Assembly: GCA_023159155.1 (NCBI GenBank)
Contig: JAJNNX010000036.1
Coordinates: forward strand, 469,071-533,070
From: Ustulina deusta
Taxonomy: Eukaryota; Ascomycota; Sordariomycetes; Xylariales; Xylariaceae
Direction: 5' to 3'
DNA length: 64,000 bases
Part shown: positions 26,001-37,616 of the stretch, one piece after another
Layout of the letters: each line of letters starts with the position of its first letter
Numbering within the stretch: position 1 is the stretch's first letter
The notes under the pieces: model-generated
The model's database searches: none
What the model was told of the DNA's origin: nothing
The model's input: only the letters and a program-made list of their open reading frames with translations
Position numbers and translations under genes: made by a program

Positions 26001-29000
26001 TTATAACAAATTTTTTATTAGTAATCTATTTATAATTTATAAATTAATAAAAAATAGATTTTTTACTATAAGTATTAAAATAATATTATTAATATTAATA
26101 AATAAAATTTTTTTAGTTAATATATCTAAATTTATTAGTAGCTTAAAAATAATTTCTAATTTAATAATAATAATAAATTTTTTTTTAATTTTTTTTAAAT
26201 TTAAATAGTAATAAATTAATATTTTAAGTTATATAAATATTCTTTTTAAGTTTAGCTTAAAATTAAGCTTTTGTTTGGTTTTTCAAAAAAAAAATTAAAA
26301 CTAATATTAATTTAATAATATTTAATATTTTTTAACTAGATTTTTATTAATTAAGTTTTAATTTAAAATATTATTAATATTTTAATTTTTTTTAAAACCT
26401 AAAAATCTTTTAAAATCTTTTTTAAATTTAATAAACAAATAATTATTAATATAAAAAAATTAATAAAATTTATTTTTAGTTTTTTAAATATATATAAGTT
26501 TTATAACTAAAACATTATATATAATTAAAATATTAAATATTTTTTTTAAACTTTACAAAATAATTTAATTACTTTTATAATTAATAATTATTAAATTTTA
26601 TTTTAATTAAGCTTTACTAAAAAATATTTTATAAATTTAATTATTTTTTATAACTAAAAAAAAAACTATATAATATTTAATTAAAGTAATATTATTATTA
26701 GTTATTTTTAGTTCTAATAGCTTAAAAATAATATAAAAAAACAAATTATATTATATTATATATATAAAACTTATTAAATTAACTAAAGTTTTTTTATTAA
26801 CTAAAATATAATTAATAATAGTTTTATTAAATATTTTTTTAATATATTTAAAATAAAATTTTTTATTTATTTAAGTTTTATTTTTATAAACTATAATAAT
26901 AATTAAACTTTATAAAATTTAAAGCTTTATTAATATAAAATAATGTTTTTTTTTTTAAAAAGTTTCAATTATTTCAGCTTAGCAATTAAAAATAATTTTA
27001 TTTTTTAAATAAGCTAAGCTTTAATAATAAAAAAACAATTAAAAAATTATTTTTATATAATCTAAAAAAAAAGTAATAAAAAAAAAATATTTAATATTAA
27101 TTTATTTTTTTTTAACTATTTTTGTAAGCTTAAATTAAAACAATATTTTGCTTTTAAATAATTTTTTTAGTTTTAATTAGCTAATAGGTTAATTAATCCT
27201 AAAGCTATTTATTAAAAAATACTAGTTTTGCTGCTTTTTTTAAATAAATAAAAATAGCCCAAAAAAGAGCTTATTTTTTAGTTTTTTTTAAATTAGCTAA
27301 TAGACCTTTTAATCCTAAAAGCTTATTAAATATAGCTATATTTTTAAAAAAAAAACTCTTTTTTTTTTTTTTTTTTTTTAGGTTTGCTAAAAAAGCATAT
27401 ATTATATTTTTGTTTTTAAAAAAAATAAAAATTAAGTTTATAAATAATAAAAACTATTTAACCCTAATAAACTAATTTTTTTTTATTAAATAATCTAAAT
27501 TTATTAAAAGCTTTTTATTTTTTTAATAATCTTATTTGTGTTTATAAACTATATACTAGTAAGATTTTTTATATCTAGATTAACTTCTAATAAATTATAT
27601 TAAAAATAAATTAATAATAATTATTTTTATTAAATAATATTATAAATTTAAATTTTTTTTAAAGTTTTTATTTTTTAATATAATTATAAAAAATTTTTTT
27701 TTTAATTTTATAGTTTTAATAAATTAAAAACTTTTTATTATAACTAAAATTATAATTTTTTTTTTTTTTTTTTATATTTTTTATAGTTTTTTTAATTTGT
27801 TTTACTACTAATTTTTCTAAGATTAGGTTTACTTTTATATTTATTAAAAAAATTAATAAATATATTATTTCGGGTGTTTTAAAATAAATATAAAAAAGTT
27901 TATAAATTTAAGTTTTCGTTAAATAGTTTTATTTATATATTAAGTTTTTTTATAAATATTATAGCTAGTTATAATAATTAATAAACTAATTATATTATAA
28001 ATAAATAAAAAATATAACGTTTAAGTTTTTTAAAAAAAACTATAATATATATTAGTTAAATAAAAACTAAATTAAAAAAGTTAGCTATAGATCTAACTAA
28101 AATCTTTTTAAAATATTAATAATAATAATATTTAGTTTTTTTTAAAAATTTGCTTTTAAATAACTTTTTAAGTAAGCACACTATCCTAGTTTTAATTTAG
28201 TTAAAAAAAAAAATTTTTAAGCTTTAAAGCATAAATAATAATAATTTTTTTTATCTTTTAATAAATATTGTTTTTTTTAAACTTTTTAAAATTATTTAAA
28301 AACTAAGTATTAATTAAACAACTTATAATTTACTTTTAAAAAAAAAATTTATTTAAATAATTTTTTTTATATATATTTTTATAAAAGCGTTTTTTTAGTT
28401 TGTTTAATTAATTATTATTAGCTTAAAAAAAAAACTTATTAGCTTAATTAATATAGTGAGCTAAAAACTTTTTAGCTTTTTAGTTAAATTTATTAATTTA
28501 AGCTTTAAAGCTAACGTTTTAATTTTAAATTTTTTAAAAAAAAACATTTTTTTAAACTATTTTATAAAGCTTAATAATCTTTTTTTTTATAAAAAAATAC
28601 TAATATTATTCTTTAATATTTTTTTATAAACTATAACAAAATATTAATTATTTTTTAGCTTTATTTAGCTATTTTATTTTATTAATAGTTTTAAATTAAG
28701 TACTAAAAAAGTTATAAAACAATTTTTTAATCTAAATATTTATATTATTAATATATTTCTAAAAATCTTTTTTTATAACCTTTTAAATATAAAAGCTCTA
28801 AAAAATTTTTTTTTTTTTACTTAAAGCTAATCTAGTTTAAAAAAAGTTTAGAATTAAAAATTGTTTAAATAAAAATTTTCTGATTTAAAATATATACTTT
28901 AGCTTAAAAAAAGGAAAATTTTTAATTAAAAATTAATACAAAATTTTTATTTTAATAAAATTAAAAATTAAAAAAACTTAGCAAGTATTCTAATTTTTTT

Positions 29001-29229
29001 TAGATTTAATTATAAAAATAAAAATACTTTCCGATTATATATTAATATTTTTTTTCTCAAACTAATATTTCTTTTTCTACTAAAATATTTAATAAAATCA
29101 AATCAAAAAAATTAATTAATAATATATATAAATTAAAAATTATAAAATAAAAAAAATCTAATAAACAATTTAATAATAATTAATTAATATTACTAACTAA
29201 TAGTTTTAATTTTTATTAAAAAAGCATAC

Positions 29230-29406
29230 CAAATTTTAGTTAAACAGTAAATAAAACAAAAAACAATAACAACTGAACTAAATAGGAAGTGGCCTCCCAC
29301 TTTCTGGTAGATTTTTGTTCCTGGGAGGTTTGTTAGTTCTATAGGTATAAAAAAAACATAAGTAATAGGAAATCGGTAAACAACCAGGCTAGAAAAAACC
29401 AGCACT
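29230..29406 (+). repeat. Tandem duplication, unit 1 (177 bp)
   Basis: Begins CAAATTTTAGTTAAAC and is followed at once by a second copy. The copies differ almost only by transitions, in both directions, so each was mutated independently from a common GC-richer ancestor. Unit 1 keeps AAGTGGCCTCCCACTT, largely lost in unit 2. It carries a short fortuitous minus-strand open frame. Confidence 0.85.
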
Positions 29407-29583
29407 CAAATTTTGGTTAAATAGTAAACAAAACAGGAAATAATAATAACTAAACTAAATAAAAAGTAGCTTTCTATTTTTTGGTAGATTTTTATTTCCG
29501 GGAGGTTTATTAGTTTTATAGGTATAAAAAAAACATAAATAATAAGAAATTAATAAATAACTAAGCTAAAAAAAGCTAGCACT
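29407..29583 (+). repeat. Tandem duplication, unit 2 (177 bp)
   Basis: Adjacent copy of 29230-29406 with the same length. GTGGCCTCCCACTTTC of unit 1 reads GTAGCTTTCTATTTTT here. Confidence 0.85.
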
Positions 29584-30249
29584 AATAGATTTTCTTTTGC
29601 AACAGTAGATCTACTACCGTATTAATAGAACTACTTTAATTTTTTAACTCTTCTTTTTTAAAAATAATTTTTTTTAATTTTTAGTTATTAAATATATATT
29701 TAATTAGCTTTTTTTAGCTTAAACAAATATTTTACATAATAAATAACCGCTATAATCGTAAAGACCTCTTTTTTGTTAGAAAAACTAAAAAAAAAAAATT
29801 GTTTATGTTTTAGTCTAGCTATAATAAAAGAAACCGCATAAGAAAAAAAATCAAAAGCTATATACTTTTACTAAATTGTTATATTCTAAATAATAAATTT
29901 AAATTATAAAAGTAATAGTCCTTATTTATTAATCTATAAACTAGAACTAGCTATATAGATAAGATCATGTGTATAAATCTATATTATTACTTTAAAATTG
30001 TTATAGAGTTTAATTATTATAATATAATCCCTAGTTGCACTTTATTAGACTATAGCTAGCTTGTATATCTGGAACAACAAAAATAAGGAGCTAGTTTAAG
30101 CGGTATATTGTATATGCTTTTATATATTTGATTTAAAATAAGAATATTGTAGTAGTATATTTGATTAGATAAATAGGTAAAAAAATAAGAGCTAGTTGCT
30201 TTTGGGAAACTTATTTAAATCTATAAAGTTTTAAGAAATTATAATTTTT

Positions 30250-33200
30250 ATAATTGTTTTTAGAGTGTGTTGGGTTTTTGTTTTATTTTACTTAAGAAAT
30301 TGGTTTAGGAAATATTTTGAAACTAGGTTAAGGATTTTAGAATTTGGGTTGGAACTGGAATTGGCTTAGAAAAATGAGGTTTGGCAGTGGGTGAAGGTTT
30401 ATGTGTAGAGTTGAATTTTAATATTTATGACTGTTTTGTGAGGCTGTAAAGCGTTTTTTTTTTTTTGAAAAGGGTTGGGGAGAGCATTTTTTTGCGGTGA
30501 TTTTAACGCTAAGAATACGAGCAAGTTAGCAGGGGTTGTAGGCGATGGTTTTTTTGTGAAACTTTTTGTGTTGCTTTTTTTTATGGCTATATTGTATGCG
30601 CGATTTTTAACAAGAATAATTAGTATACGAGGAATGTTGTATATAATAAAATAATGTTATAGTGGAAATAATTGTATTATATTTGGAATGGAAAGATAAA
30701 CGTTTATAAATAGGGGTAGGTAGGTTTATTGTATGTTTATATAACGGTGATTTAGAAAGTATTAGAAGTATGGAATATATATTATTTAATTGTTTTATAT
30801 TTTATGTATTGTATTTTTGTTTTTATTCTATTTAAGCTATGTTGTTAATAATGAGCTATAGAAATATTTGTAGGACGTGATAACTATAAGGGTTTTAGCT
30901 TGAAATCTAGTAATAAAAGTTGGCCCTAGTTTATAAAATCTATATTTCTTTTTTAGTGCTTGTTTTATTTTGTATTTTAAGCTTTACTACTTATTTTTAT
31001 TTTATTCTGTTTATTATTTTATTTTGTTAATAACTAGGAAAATATGTGTTTTTGTGCTAAAAATAACTTTAGTAAAAAGAATAAAATTGTAAGGATTAAA
31101 TAAGAAATATAAATATTTTAGGGTTTTTGTTTAAAAAACTATATAATATAAGCTTTTATTTTAGGGGGTACTTGGGGTAGAAGTAGGAAGCTTATAATAG
31201 GGAATTTTTTTAAATGTTGTTATAATATATTAGTTAAAAGTTTTTTATATTGTTTTTTGGAGGTAATAAAATAGTATTTATATTGTTTATAGAAGTATAT
31301 TTTTAATTTTTGTTTAGTTTAGTATATTTTTTAAATATGTTAAATATTTTTTATTTTTATTTATAATAAATAGGGTTTTTAGTAATATGTTATATTACAA
31401 ATAGATTTTTTATAATTTTTAGTTTTTATAAGTTATATATATTTAGTGGTTTAATAATATAATCTTTTTTTTATATTACTAGTAAATTTTTGGTAGATGC
31501 TAGAGGTTGATTGCTTGGCACTAGGCATAGGTCTTTTTTATTAGTATTAAACTATGCAATTTTAGGGGCAAGTCTTGTTTTAGTTATTATGTATATTTTT
31601 TAGTATGTTTTTATTAGATTGCGTGCGAGGTAGATTTGATTTTTTTTTTTTTTTTTTAATTTGGCTATTTGTATGTTTTAGATAATATATGTTTTTATAT
31701 AGCACTAAGGGTAATTAATCTAGGTAGGAAACAAACAAAGTGATTTATTTTAAGTAATAGTAGTTTATTAATTTTTTATAGAAGTTTAGCAATAAATTTG
31801 AGACTTAAGTGTTTAGTAGTAGTAATAAAGTGTTTTTGGATTTTTTTAAAAGTTTTTTTTTATATTTTTAAGTAAACAGGCTTTTGTTTAGAGGTTTGTA
31901 AGAATTGTTTTATTAAGTATTTTTAAATGTGTTAGCAATCTATTACTAAATTGAAGTATAGTATAAATTTAAACTATAATATAAGTTGCTACGATTTTTA
32001 AGTTGAATTTTTTTTGATGTGAACTTTTTTGATTCTGGGTGTATAAAAATAGGGATAAGGTTATTTATAGCGTAATTGTTGCTAAGTATTTTTATTACTT
32101 TTTTGGCTTTTTGCTAATAAGTATTGTTACTTGTTAGGTAAGATAAATATTTTATTTTGAACTATAGTATATTGATTTTAGCTATAGATAATGATTTTTT
32201 GTTTATATGTAATAGCAGACCTTTTGCTTAGGATAGGTGCATATTAGTATAAGAAATATTAGAGCGCGATTTATAAATAGGTAGTAACTTATTAGTAAGT
32301 TGTACTGTTTTAGATAAATATATTGAATTTTTGTAAGATATAATATTAGGGAGCTTTATAGTTAAGTAGTGCATGGATAATAATCTTTTAAGCATATGAA
32401 TGGTTGTTTTAAATATGTTTATGTTTTAGTTTTGGTTGTAGTCTAGTTTATATTGTAACTATTTGCGAGGCTTATTTAAGCGGTTAGTAAGGTTTATAAG
32501 TATAATTGTGTTAAGACTATTGATAATAATTTATTTTAAATTATTAGAACTTATTTAAAAACTTGTTTTTAAAATAGGATAATATTTGTTGTTGTTTAGT
32601 TTAATATAAAGTTAGTTTTGTATTATTAAAATTTAGTTATAAACTAACTTTAAGTGTTAGTAAAGTAAGCGTTCTAGTTAGTAGTAAAAGTGCTTTTTAT
32701 TTTTTTTTGTTTAGTATTTTAGTTTATTTAGCTTTTAGTATAAAAAAGTCTAATAGGATTATTATTTATTTATTTAAATAGAAGTAGTGTAAATAATAGA
32801 GCTAAGATTAATATTATCTAAAGCTTAAATAATAGTTTTAAGAACAAAGGAAAATAAAAGTGTTGCAAGTTATAATGGGCGGTTGTGTTCTTTTTTTGAG
32901 CTGCTATATTTGTTTTAATAGCTAGGGAGACTATTTGGATAATGTTTGATTTAGGAAAAAAATATTAGAGTGTGGTAGCTATGAGGCAAGGTTAAAGTGG
33001 ACTATAAGAAAGTTTTTTAATTTGTTGTTTGAATAGGAAAAGTTCTTTATTTTTGTAGTGATATATTGTTGACTATAAGCAAAACTAATAAATACTTAGG
33101 TGGCTATATGTTGGTAGAGGATTAGGTATTTAAGGCTGCTTTTTGTATTATGTTATTTATAATAGTTAGTTGGTACTTTATGTATTATTTTTTGTAAACT

Positions 33201-34150
33201 TGGCCTGTTGAACTTAGTAATAAAGGTAACTAACTATTTATTCTATAACTAAAAATAATTTATTAAATTATATTTTTGCGGGTATAGATATATTTTTAAA
33301 AATTTAAGCGTATATGTTATAGCAAGAGTATATCTAGTAGTGACTAGTAATAGTGCGGTTATATTTTTTGTTTTTTTGATAACTTTATTTATACTGTTGG
33401 TTGAATGCAGTAAATACTTTTGGCTTAATGGACTTAGCTTTGTAGTATTTGATCCTGGGTATAGATTAGATATTGATATTGATATGTGATGCGTGCCTTT
33501 TGCGGTAATAATGTGGTGGGAATAAGGCTGGCTGGGAGTTAATAATAAAGATTATATTGCTATTAGCTTGGGTTTTTTAATTTGTTTTTATAAATAGTAG
33601 ATAGTAGTATTTTTGGTTGAGAATGAGTTAAGCACGCTTGCTATGTGCTGTTTTTTGTATGTTTAACTTAAATTTTATTTTATAGCTTGATATAATTGTT
33701 GCTAAGCTATTTATTTTTAGAGGTTATTATTTAAAAAATAGTATTTTAGGGTTTATTGTTAGAGATTGTTTGTTAAACGTATTAGTAGGTATGCTTTTAA
33801 TTTATGTGTTAATATTAATAAATAAATCATATTTCTGGTATATAAAGATAATAAGTTTGATAAGAGGTTCTATAATAGGTGTTATTACTATTATAGGTTG
33901 GAATATTAAATTGATAATATTAATAATAATAAAAACTATTATACTGAGCTCCGCTATAACTTTTTTTAATTTTATACTTATGTTTAAATTTATACTTGTT
34001 ATGTTTTTTTTGTTGCTAAGCTTTTTATTGTTATTGAACAACGTATTTTAGATTAATTTAAGGGTTGCTGCTAGTATTAGAGTAGGGGTTGGATTGGGTG
34101 TGATTGGGATAGTATTATTGCTTGTTATTTTTTGCTAAATAAGGAGAAAG
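30250..34150. other. Strand-skewed AT-rich segment (G much greater than C on +)
   Basis: Lines of 60 bases here commonly hold 10-18 G but only 2-4 C on the plus strand, whereas flanking AT-rich DNA is roughly balanced. No protein family could be read on either strand. The open frame at 33770-34051 is a T/A-rich chance product. Most likely a transposon with strand-biased composition, orientation unknown. Confidence 0.6.
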
Positions 34151-34900
34151 AAAAGGAGAAGCCTTGTAGAAGCGCTCCAAACCTATTATTAAAACAATAG
34201 CGTAATTTTTGTATAATTAACCCTATACGAGTTTTATGTATTTCTAGCGAAGTATAAGTTATAGGACTAATAAATAGGATAATATGAATTATAGGGGTTT
34301 TAGAATTCTGTCTAGGGTTAATATAAGGGTTTTTTTATTTTAGCTAAGCTATATAAATAATATTTAACTGAGTTAGCGTATGTTTAATAGGTAATAAGTA
34401 GTTTATTTATATTATGTAATATAAATAATCTTGCTATATGACTTTTTAAAAGAGCTTATTGAATTATACTAGGTTTTTGTTTAAGTTAAAGGTTAAGCTA
34501 CTTTATAAAACTATAGCAAAAATATATTTTCTATAAATAATAATAGAAATATAAGATAATTATATACTGCGATTGAGGGTATAATAAATTAATATTTTTT
34601 AATATTTTAGCTTTTTTTAGTGCTTAGAACTTAGCTTTTATTGTTTAATGGTGCTGGTAGAGATATCCTGTGTGGGCGGTCTACTAATAAGCCGGACTAA
34701 TAGAACATGCTACATATATGTACTACTGTACTAAACAACTAAAATGTTAGTAGTAATTGCATGTGCGAAGTGCCTATTTATTTGTATATATATCTGACAA
34801 CTACCTTATTGACTTTATTAGTTTAGAAGCTAAATGAATACTTAATAAAATAAAATAAAAGAAAGAGAGAGAGAGAACCTAGAAGTGTATATATGGGGTG

Positions 34901-35979
34901 GCTATAATTAGAATGGTGTTAAAAAACGCTGTTTACTTTATTTTTGAATGATGTTGGTGCCTGTTTTGTAGCAAGGAGCATATGTGTATTGGTTACGTAA
35001 GGATAGGGTTAGATGATAATTAGAGAGAATTCCGATTGGGTAATAGCGACGGTAAAGGCACGAGAACGTTGGGGGTTGAGATTAGCTTCCAACAAAGTAT
35101 ATTATATAAAAGTTTGTATAGCAGGTAAATTTTTGGGCGGAATTAGCCCAAATTCCTTGTTAATTACTATGTTAAATATTCTACTATATGTTAGATATAC
35201 CCACTAAATCACGAAACATGGGGATTTGCTAGAAATGTTCAATTTAAATGAGAAATCTATGTTTGGCATTTGAGGTTCGACTTCGGGATATCCCCATGAC
35301 AGTGCTATGTACATATAAGGACCCCTCAGAGCGGACAAGCCGATTATATATATACCCTCCGCAACATCCCACACGGCTCGAATTAACCTGGGCTACACCC
35401 TGCCAACTTTACGATGGCTAATATGATTAGGTGTGTCTGCGCGAGTGTCCTTTGTCAACTGTGTTTATCACACTAAGCAATTGCAATTACATCAGTGCTA
35501 TATTTACTTCGAGTTGAACAAGCGTTTAGCGGCTTGTTGTGGTGTGGACGGACAAGATATATACGCTAACTTCTTATATTACATTGCAAAATTACAATTG
35601 TCTTCTCTCGGGGGCTAGTTTAAAGTTTGCTACAAACTAATACACTACTACTTCATTGTTGTTAGTTAATCAGTCGTGTACCTCATTAAATAAATAATCG
35701 CAAAGGCCTCGGCAGACAAAATATGCTAGCTTTGATGATAATTTCACAGGAAATGTACAGCATCTAGTTTAGGTAAACTTTTCGCAATTAAACTAACTAG
35801 TTGTATAGTACACGGCTATGATTGTTATCTAGCGGTGGCTTGTGTAATGTGAACTGAACCGTGAAGATGGTATAGTGGAACTTGGAATTGTGAGGCTTGT
35901 TGTGAGGTGCTTCCGTAGATTGTCTCGAGTACAGCTTGATCCGGTAATGACAAATGGAAGCGGCAGAATGTCCAAAATG
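34901..35979. other. Gene-free transition into the second island
   Basis: Composition rises to near balanced. Frames of 60-64 codons at 35013-35207 and 35433-35618 show no codon bias or recognisable motif. A GA microsatellite (about 34862-34876) precedes it. Confidence 0.5.
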
Positions 35980-36885
35980 TCAACTAAAAGCTTGTCGTGA
36001 AGGGCTCTTAGGTCCCTTTGCCATTGCCAGCAGGACAGCCTGATCGGCTACTAAATACAAAATCTCCTCGCCAATGCCAGTCATACCTAAACACAAAGTT
36101 CTTATTGAGCCCTTTCTCATTGAGAAGTTTGATGGTCGCATTTGTGTCATTCCAAAACTCTCCGATTGAGTCGTCTTCGCGTTGAATGTGCAGGATAATG
36201 CCCAGGGTAGCATCCTCGGGGCCACTGGGTGCGGCAAGCATCTGCCGGCCTTGCCCGGAAGACTGCATTTCAGCTATGTAGAAGGCCTCAAGCTTCTGGG
36301 CGGACCTGCTCCCGCAACAGAATTATTTAACATTATGATGTATTATATTGGCTTTGTTGGCTATCTTAACTCTACCACAACCTAAATATTCAATAAATGT
36401 AGTTAATAAATTCTCATCTCTTATATGTTGAGATATAGGGAAAACCAAACTAACACTAAAACCTGTAAAATAATTTTTATTTTTTAGTGATTTGATCCCT
36501 TTCTGTCGACTAGTCTGAGACATCGGGGACTCAAGAAAGTATATCAACTGGGTGAGCTCTTGAGTGGTAAGACAGTCAACCGCCTTTCTAGCGAACTTTT
36601 CAGCCACCCTTCGACGCACTTCTGCTCGGCAGGTACTAGGGCTTGAGGGAAGCCAGACAAGCCTCGGTTGCGAATATGACATTGCTGTAATGCATTCAAG
36701 CATCTGATGACCGCATTGCCATTCGGCCGGATATCGTACATATCCTCTCGAGAGGAAAGAGAAATTTCGCTAGAAGACATTAGTAAGGGGATGTATTGGT
36801 ACGCGGTCGTAAAAGAGAACCCGAGGAAAGAGACGAATGTTAAGAAAGCAGTTGAAGCGGAGTATAATAGAGAATATCTCTCCAA
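35980..36885 (-). pseudogene. Broken nuclear gene of unknown family
   Basis: Several minus-strand pieces with fungal codon bias lie in shifting frames. The upstream piece (about 36780 down to 36500) runs from MSSSEISLSSREDMYDIRP through QALVP; then, after a frame change, AEVRRRVAEKFARKAVDCLT continues as TQELTQLIYFLESP. The downstream piece (36268 to 35980) has EDATLGIILHIQREDDS and EFWNDTNATIKLLNEKG; after another 1-nt shift it ends TGIGEEILYLVADQAVL ... RQAFS-stop. The two pieces are separated by a mitochondrial-type insert (36325-36492). I do not recognise the family. Multiple frameshifts plus the insert make a functional product unlikely, though introns could explain some frame changes. 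Confidence 0.5.
36325..36492 (-). pseudogene. Nuclear insertion of a mitochondrial LAGLIDADG endonuclease fragment (NUMT)
   Basis: A 56-codon minus-strand frame reads SVSLVFPISQHIRDENLL followed by TTFIEYLGCGRV. That is the conserved second-half signature of LAGLIDADG_1 homing endonucleases encoded in fungal mitochondrial introns (typically FQISQHxRDxxLLxxxxxYLGCG). Codons are strongly A/T-ending, unlike the GC-ending codons on both sides, and GC drops sharply only across this ~170-bp piece. The frame stops at TAA after HHNVK. Only the C-terminal half of one domain is present, with no LAGLIDADG helix, so it is non-functional. The family assignment is by eye; capture of mitochondrial DNA at a break is the simplest origin. 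Confidence 0.75.
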
Positions 36886-36946
36886 AGAATCGTGTTAAAG
36901 TCTTCTTCAAGGGGTGGCGATTGTCTAAAAATAATATATAAAAAAA

Positions 36947-37480
36947 GAGAATTGCTGGAGGTGCATCCATGTTTTTACTACCCGTGCACCCATCAAATGG
37001 TACCAGCTGGATACGTCTATCAATCCAGACGAGCCCTTTTTCGTGGTGTACCTGCATAAAAAAGCTCGTCACACTTGTTACAAGATATCTCCGACCGTAT
37101 TGAACACACCCTCTCAGTGTCTGCCTTCTGTAAGCGCTGAAGCTATCGCCAGTGCTGAATCTTCATATAGGTATATCACAAATCCATGGTGTTTTTGATT
37201 GGTTGAATTTACCAGGAGTGCTATTGCGCGTACGGCTATTTCTTTTTCACTTTGCTAGAGTATGAGTTCGATTCGGGCTGTCGCTGTTCCTTTTTACACC
37301 TTTTTACACCTTCTGGTGCCTGGATTATCAGGTGTTCTTTCAAAGTTGTTGAGATGAACGAGGTGCACCTGCAAAAACATGTTTGCCAAGACAATACAGG
37401 TGGCTGGTGGAGTCTTGCAGTGACTGGCAGTTGCTGGGTGCACGGGTAGCAAAAACATGGATGCACCTCCAGCAATTCTC
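36947..37480. mobile_element. MITE-like element, 534 bp, 46-bp terminal inverted repeats
   Basis: The left end (36947-36992) begins GAGAATTGCTGGAGGTGCAT and the right end (37435-37480) is its reverse complement, with one mismatch in 46 bp. A related subterminal word, GGTGxACCTGCA next to an A-run, appears on both sides inside. Both flanks are A6 (36941-36946 and 37481-37486), a possible target duplication. No internal frame looks like a transposase, so it is a non-autonomous DNA element. The right edge lies only 12 bp beyond the 3' end of the minus-strand tRNA-Asn, within its terminator. Confidence 0.65.
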
Positions 37481-37486
37481 AAAAAA
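37481..37486 (-). terminator. Pol III terminator of tRNA-Asn (T6 on minus strand)
   Basis: Six T on the minus strand, 6 nt past the tRNA discriminator base, the usual RNA polymerase III stop. It coincides with the putative target duplication of the adjacent element. Confidence 0.65.
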
Positions 37487-37492
37487 CAAATA

Positions 37493-37616
37493 CTCCCCCG
37501 GAAAGGCTCGAACTTTCAACCTCCTGATTAACAGTCACTGCCGATATGGTTAGATTAGATTGTCAATAGTGTCAGATTTTAACTTACGACGCGCTAGCCA
37601 ATTGCGCCACGGAGGA
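37493..37616 (-). tRNA. tRNA-Asn (GTT) with a 50-nt intron in the anticodon stem
   Basis: Exon 1 is 37616-37588 (29 nt) and exon 2 is 37537-37493 (45 nt). Joined they give a 74-nt cloverleaf: acceptor TCCTCCG/CGGGGGA, D stem GCGC/GCGC, anticodon stem TCTGA/TCAGG, loop CTGTTAA with anticodon GTT, T stem GAAAG/CTTTC with loop TTCGAGC. Without joining, the anticodon stem cannot form: only TGA/TCA is contiguous. The interrupting 50 nt (37587-37538) begins GTAAGT, contains CTAAC, and ends GGCAG. The split is between positions 28 and 29, not the canonical 37/38. Internal promoter boxes are present (TGGCGCAATTGG and GTTCGAGCC). It is identical in both exons to the gene at 41209, on the opposite strand. 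It would decode AAC and AAU. Confidence 0.85.
37538..37587 (-). other. Spliceosomal-type intron inside tRNA-Asn (50 nt)
   Basis: Starts GTAAGTTAAAATCTGACACT and ends ATATCGGCAG, with a perfect fungal branch-site word CTAAC about 10 nt before the 3' end. The first 20 nt are 18/20 identical to the intron of the other tRNA-Asn and the rest has diverged, while the exons are identical. Removal by the spliceosome is an inference; a tRNA-endonuclease substrate at a non-canonical site is the alternative. Confidence 0.75.

Larger units (their letters stand above)
19505..34900. other. AT-rich RIP-type isochore (15 kb)
   Basis: Extremely AT-rich DNA dominated by TA-rich words, with stops in all frames. 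I can support no gene. Named repeats inside it are listed separately. From 30.2 to 34.1 kb the plus strand is markedly G-rich relative to C. Composition climbs gradually to normal between 34.1 and 35.0 kb. The block is presumably ancient transposons mutated by RIP, though most are too degraded to name. Confidence 0.8.

Noticed and set aside
29193..29405. 70-codon minus-strand frame
   Set aside because: Lies within one unit of a tandem repeat whose second unit does not keep the frame.
33770..34051. 93-codon hydrophobic frame resembling a membrane protein
   Set aside because: Ile/Leu/Phe content follows directly from T/A-rich DNA; a mirror frame exists on the other strand.
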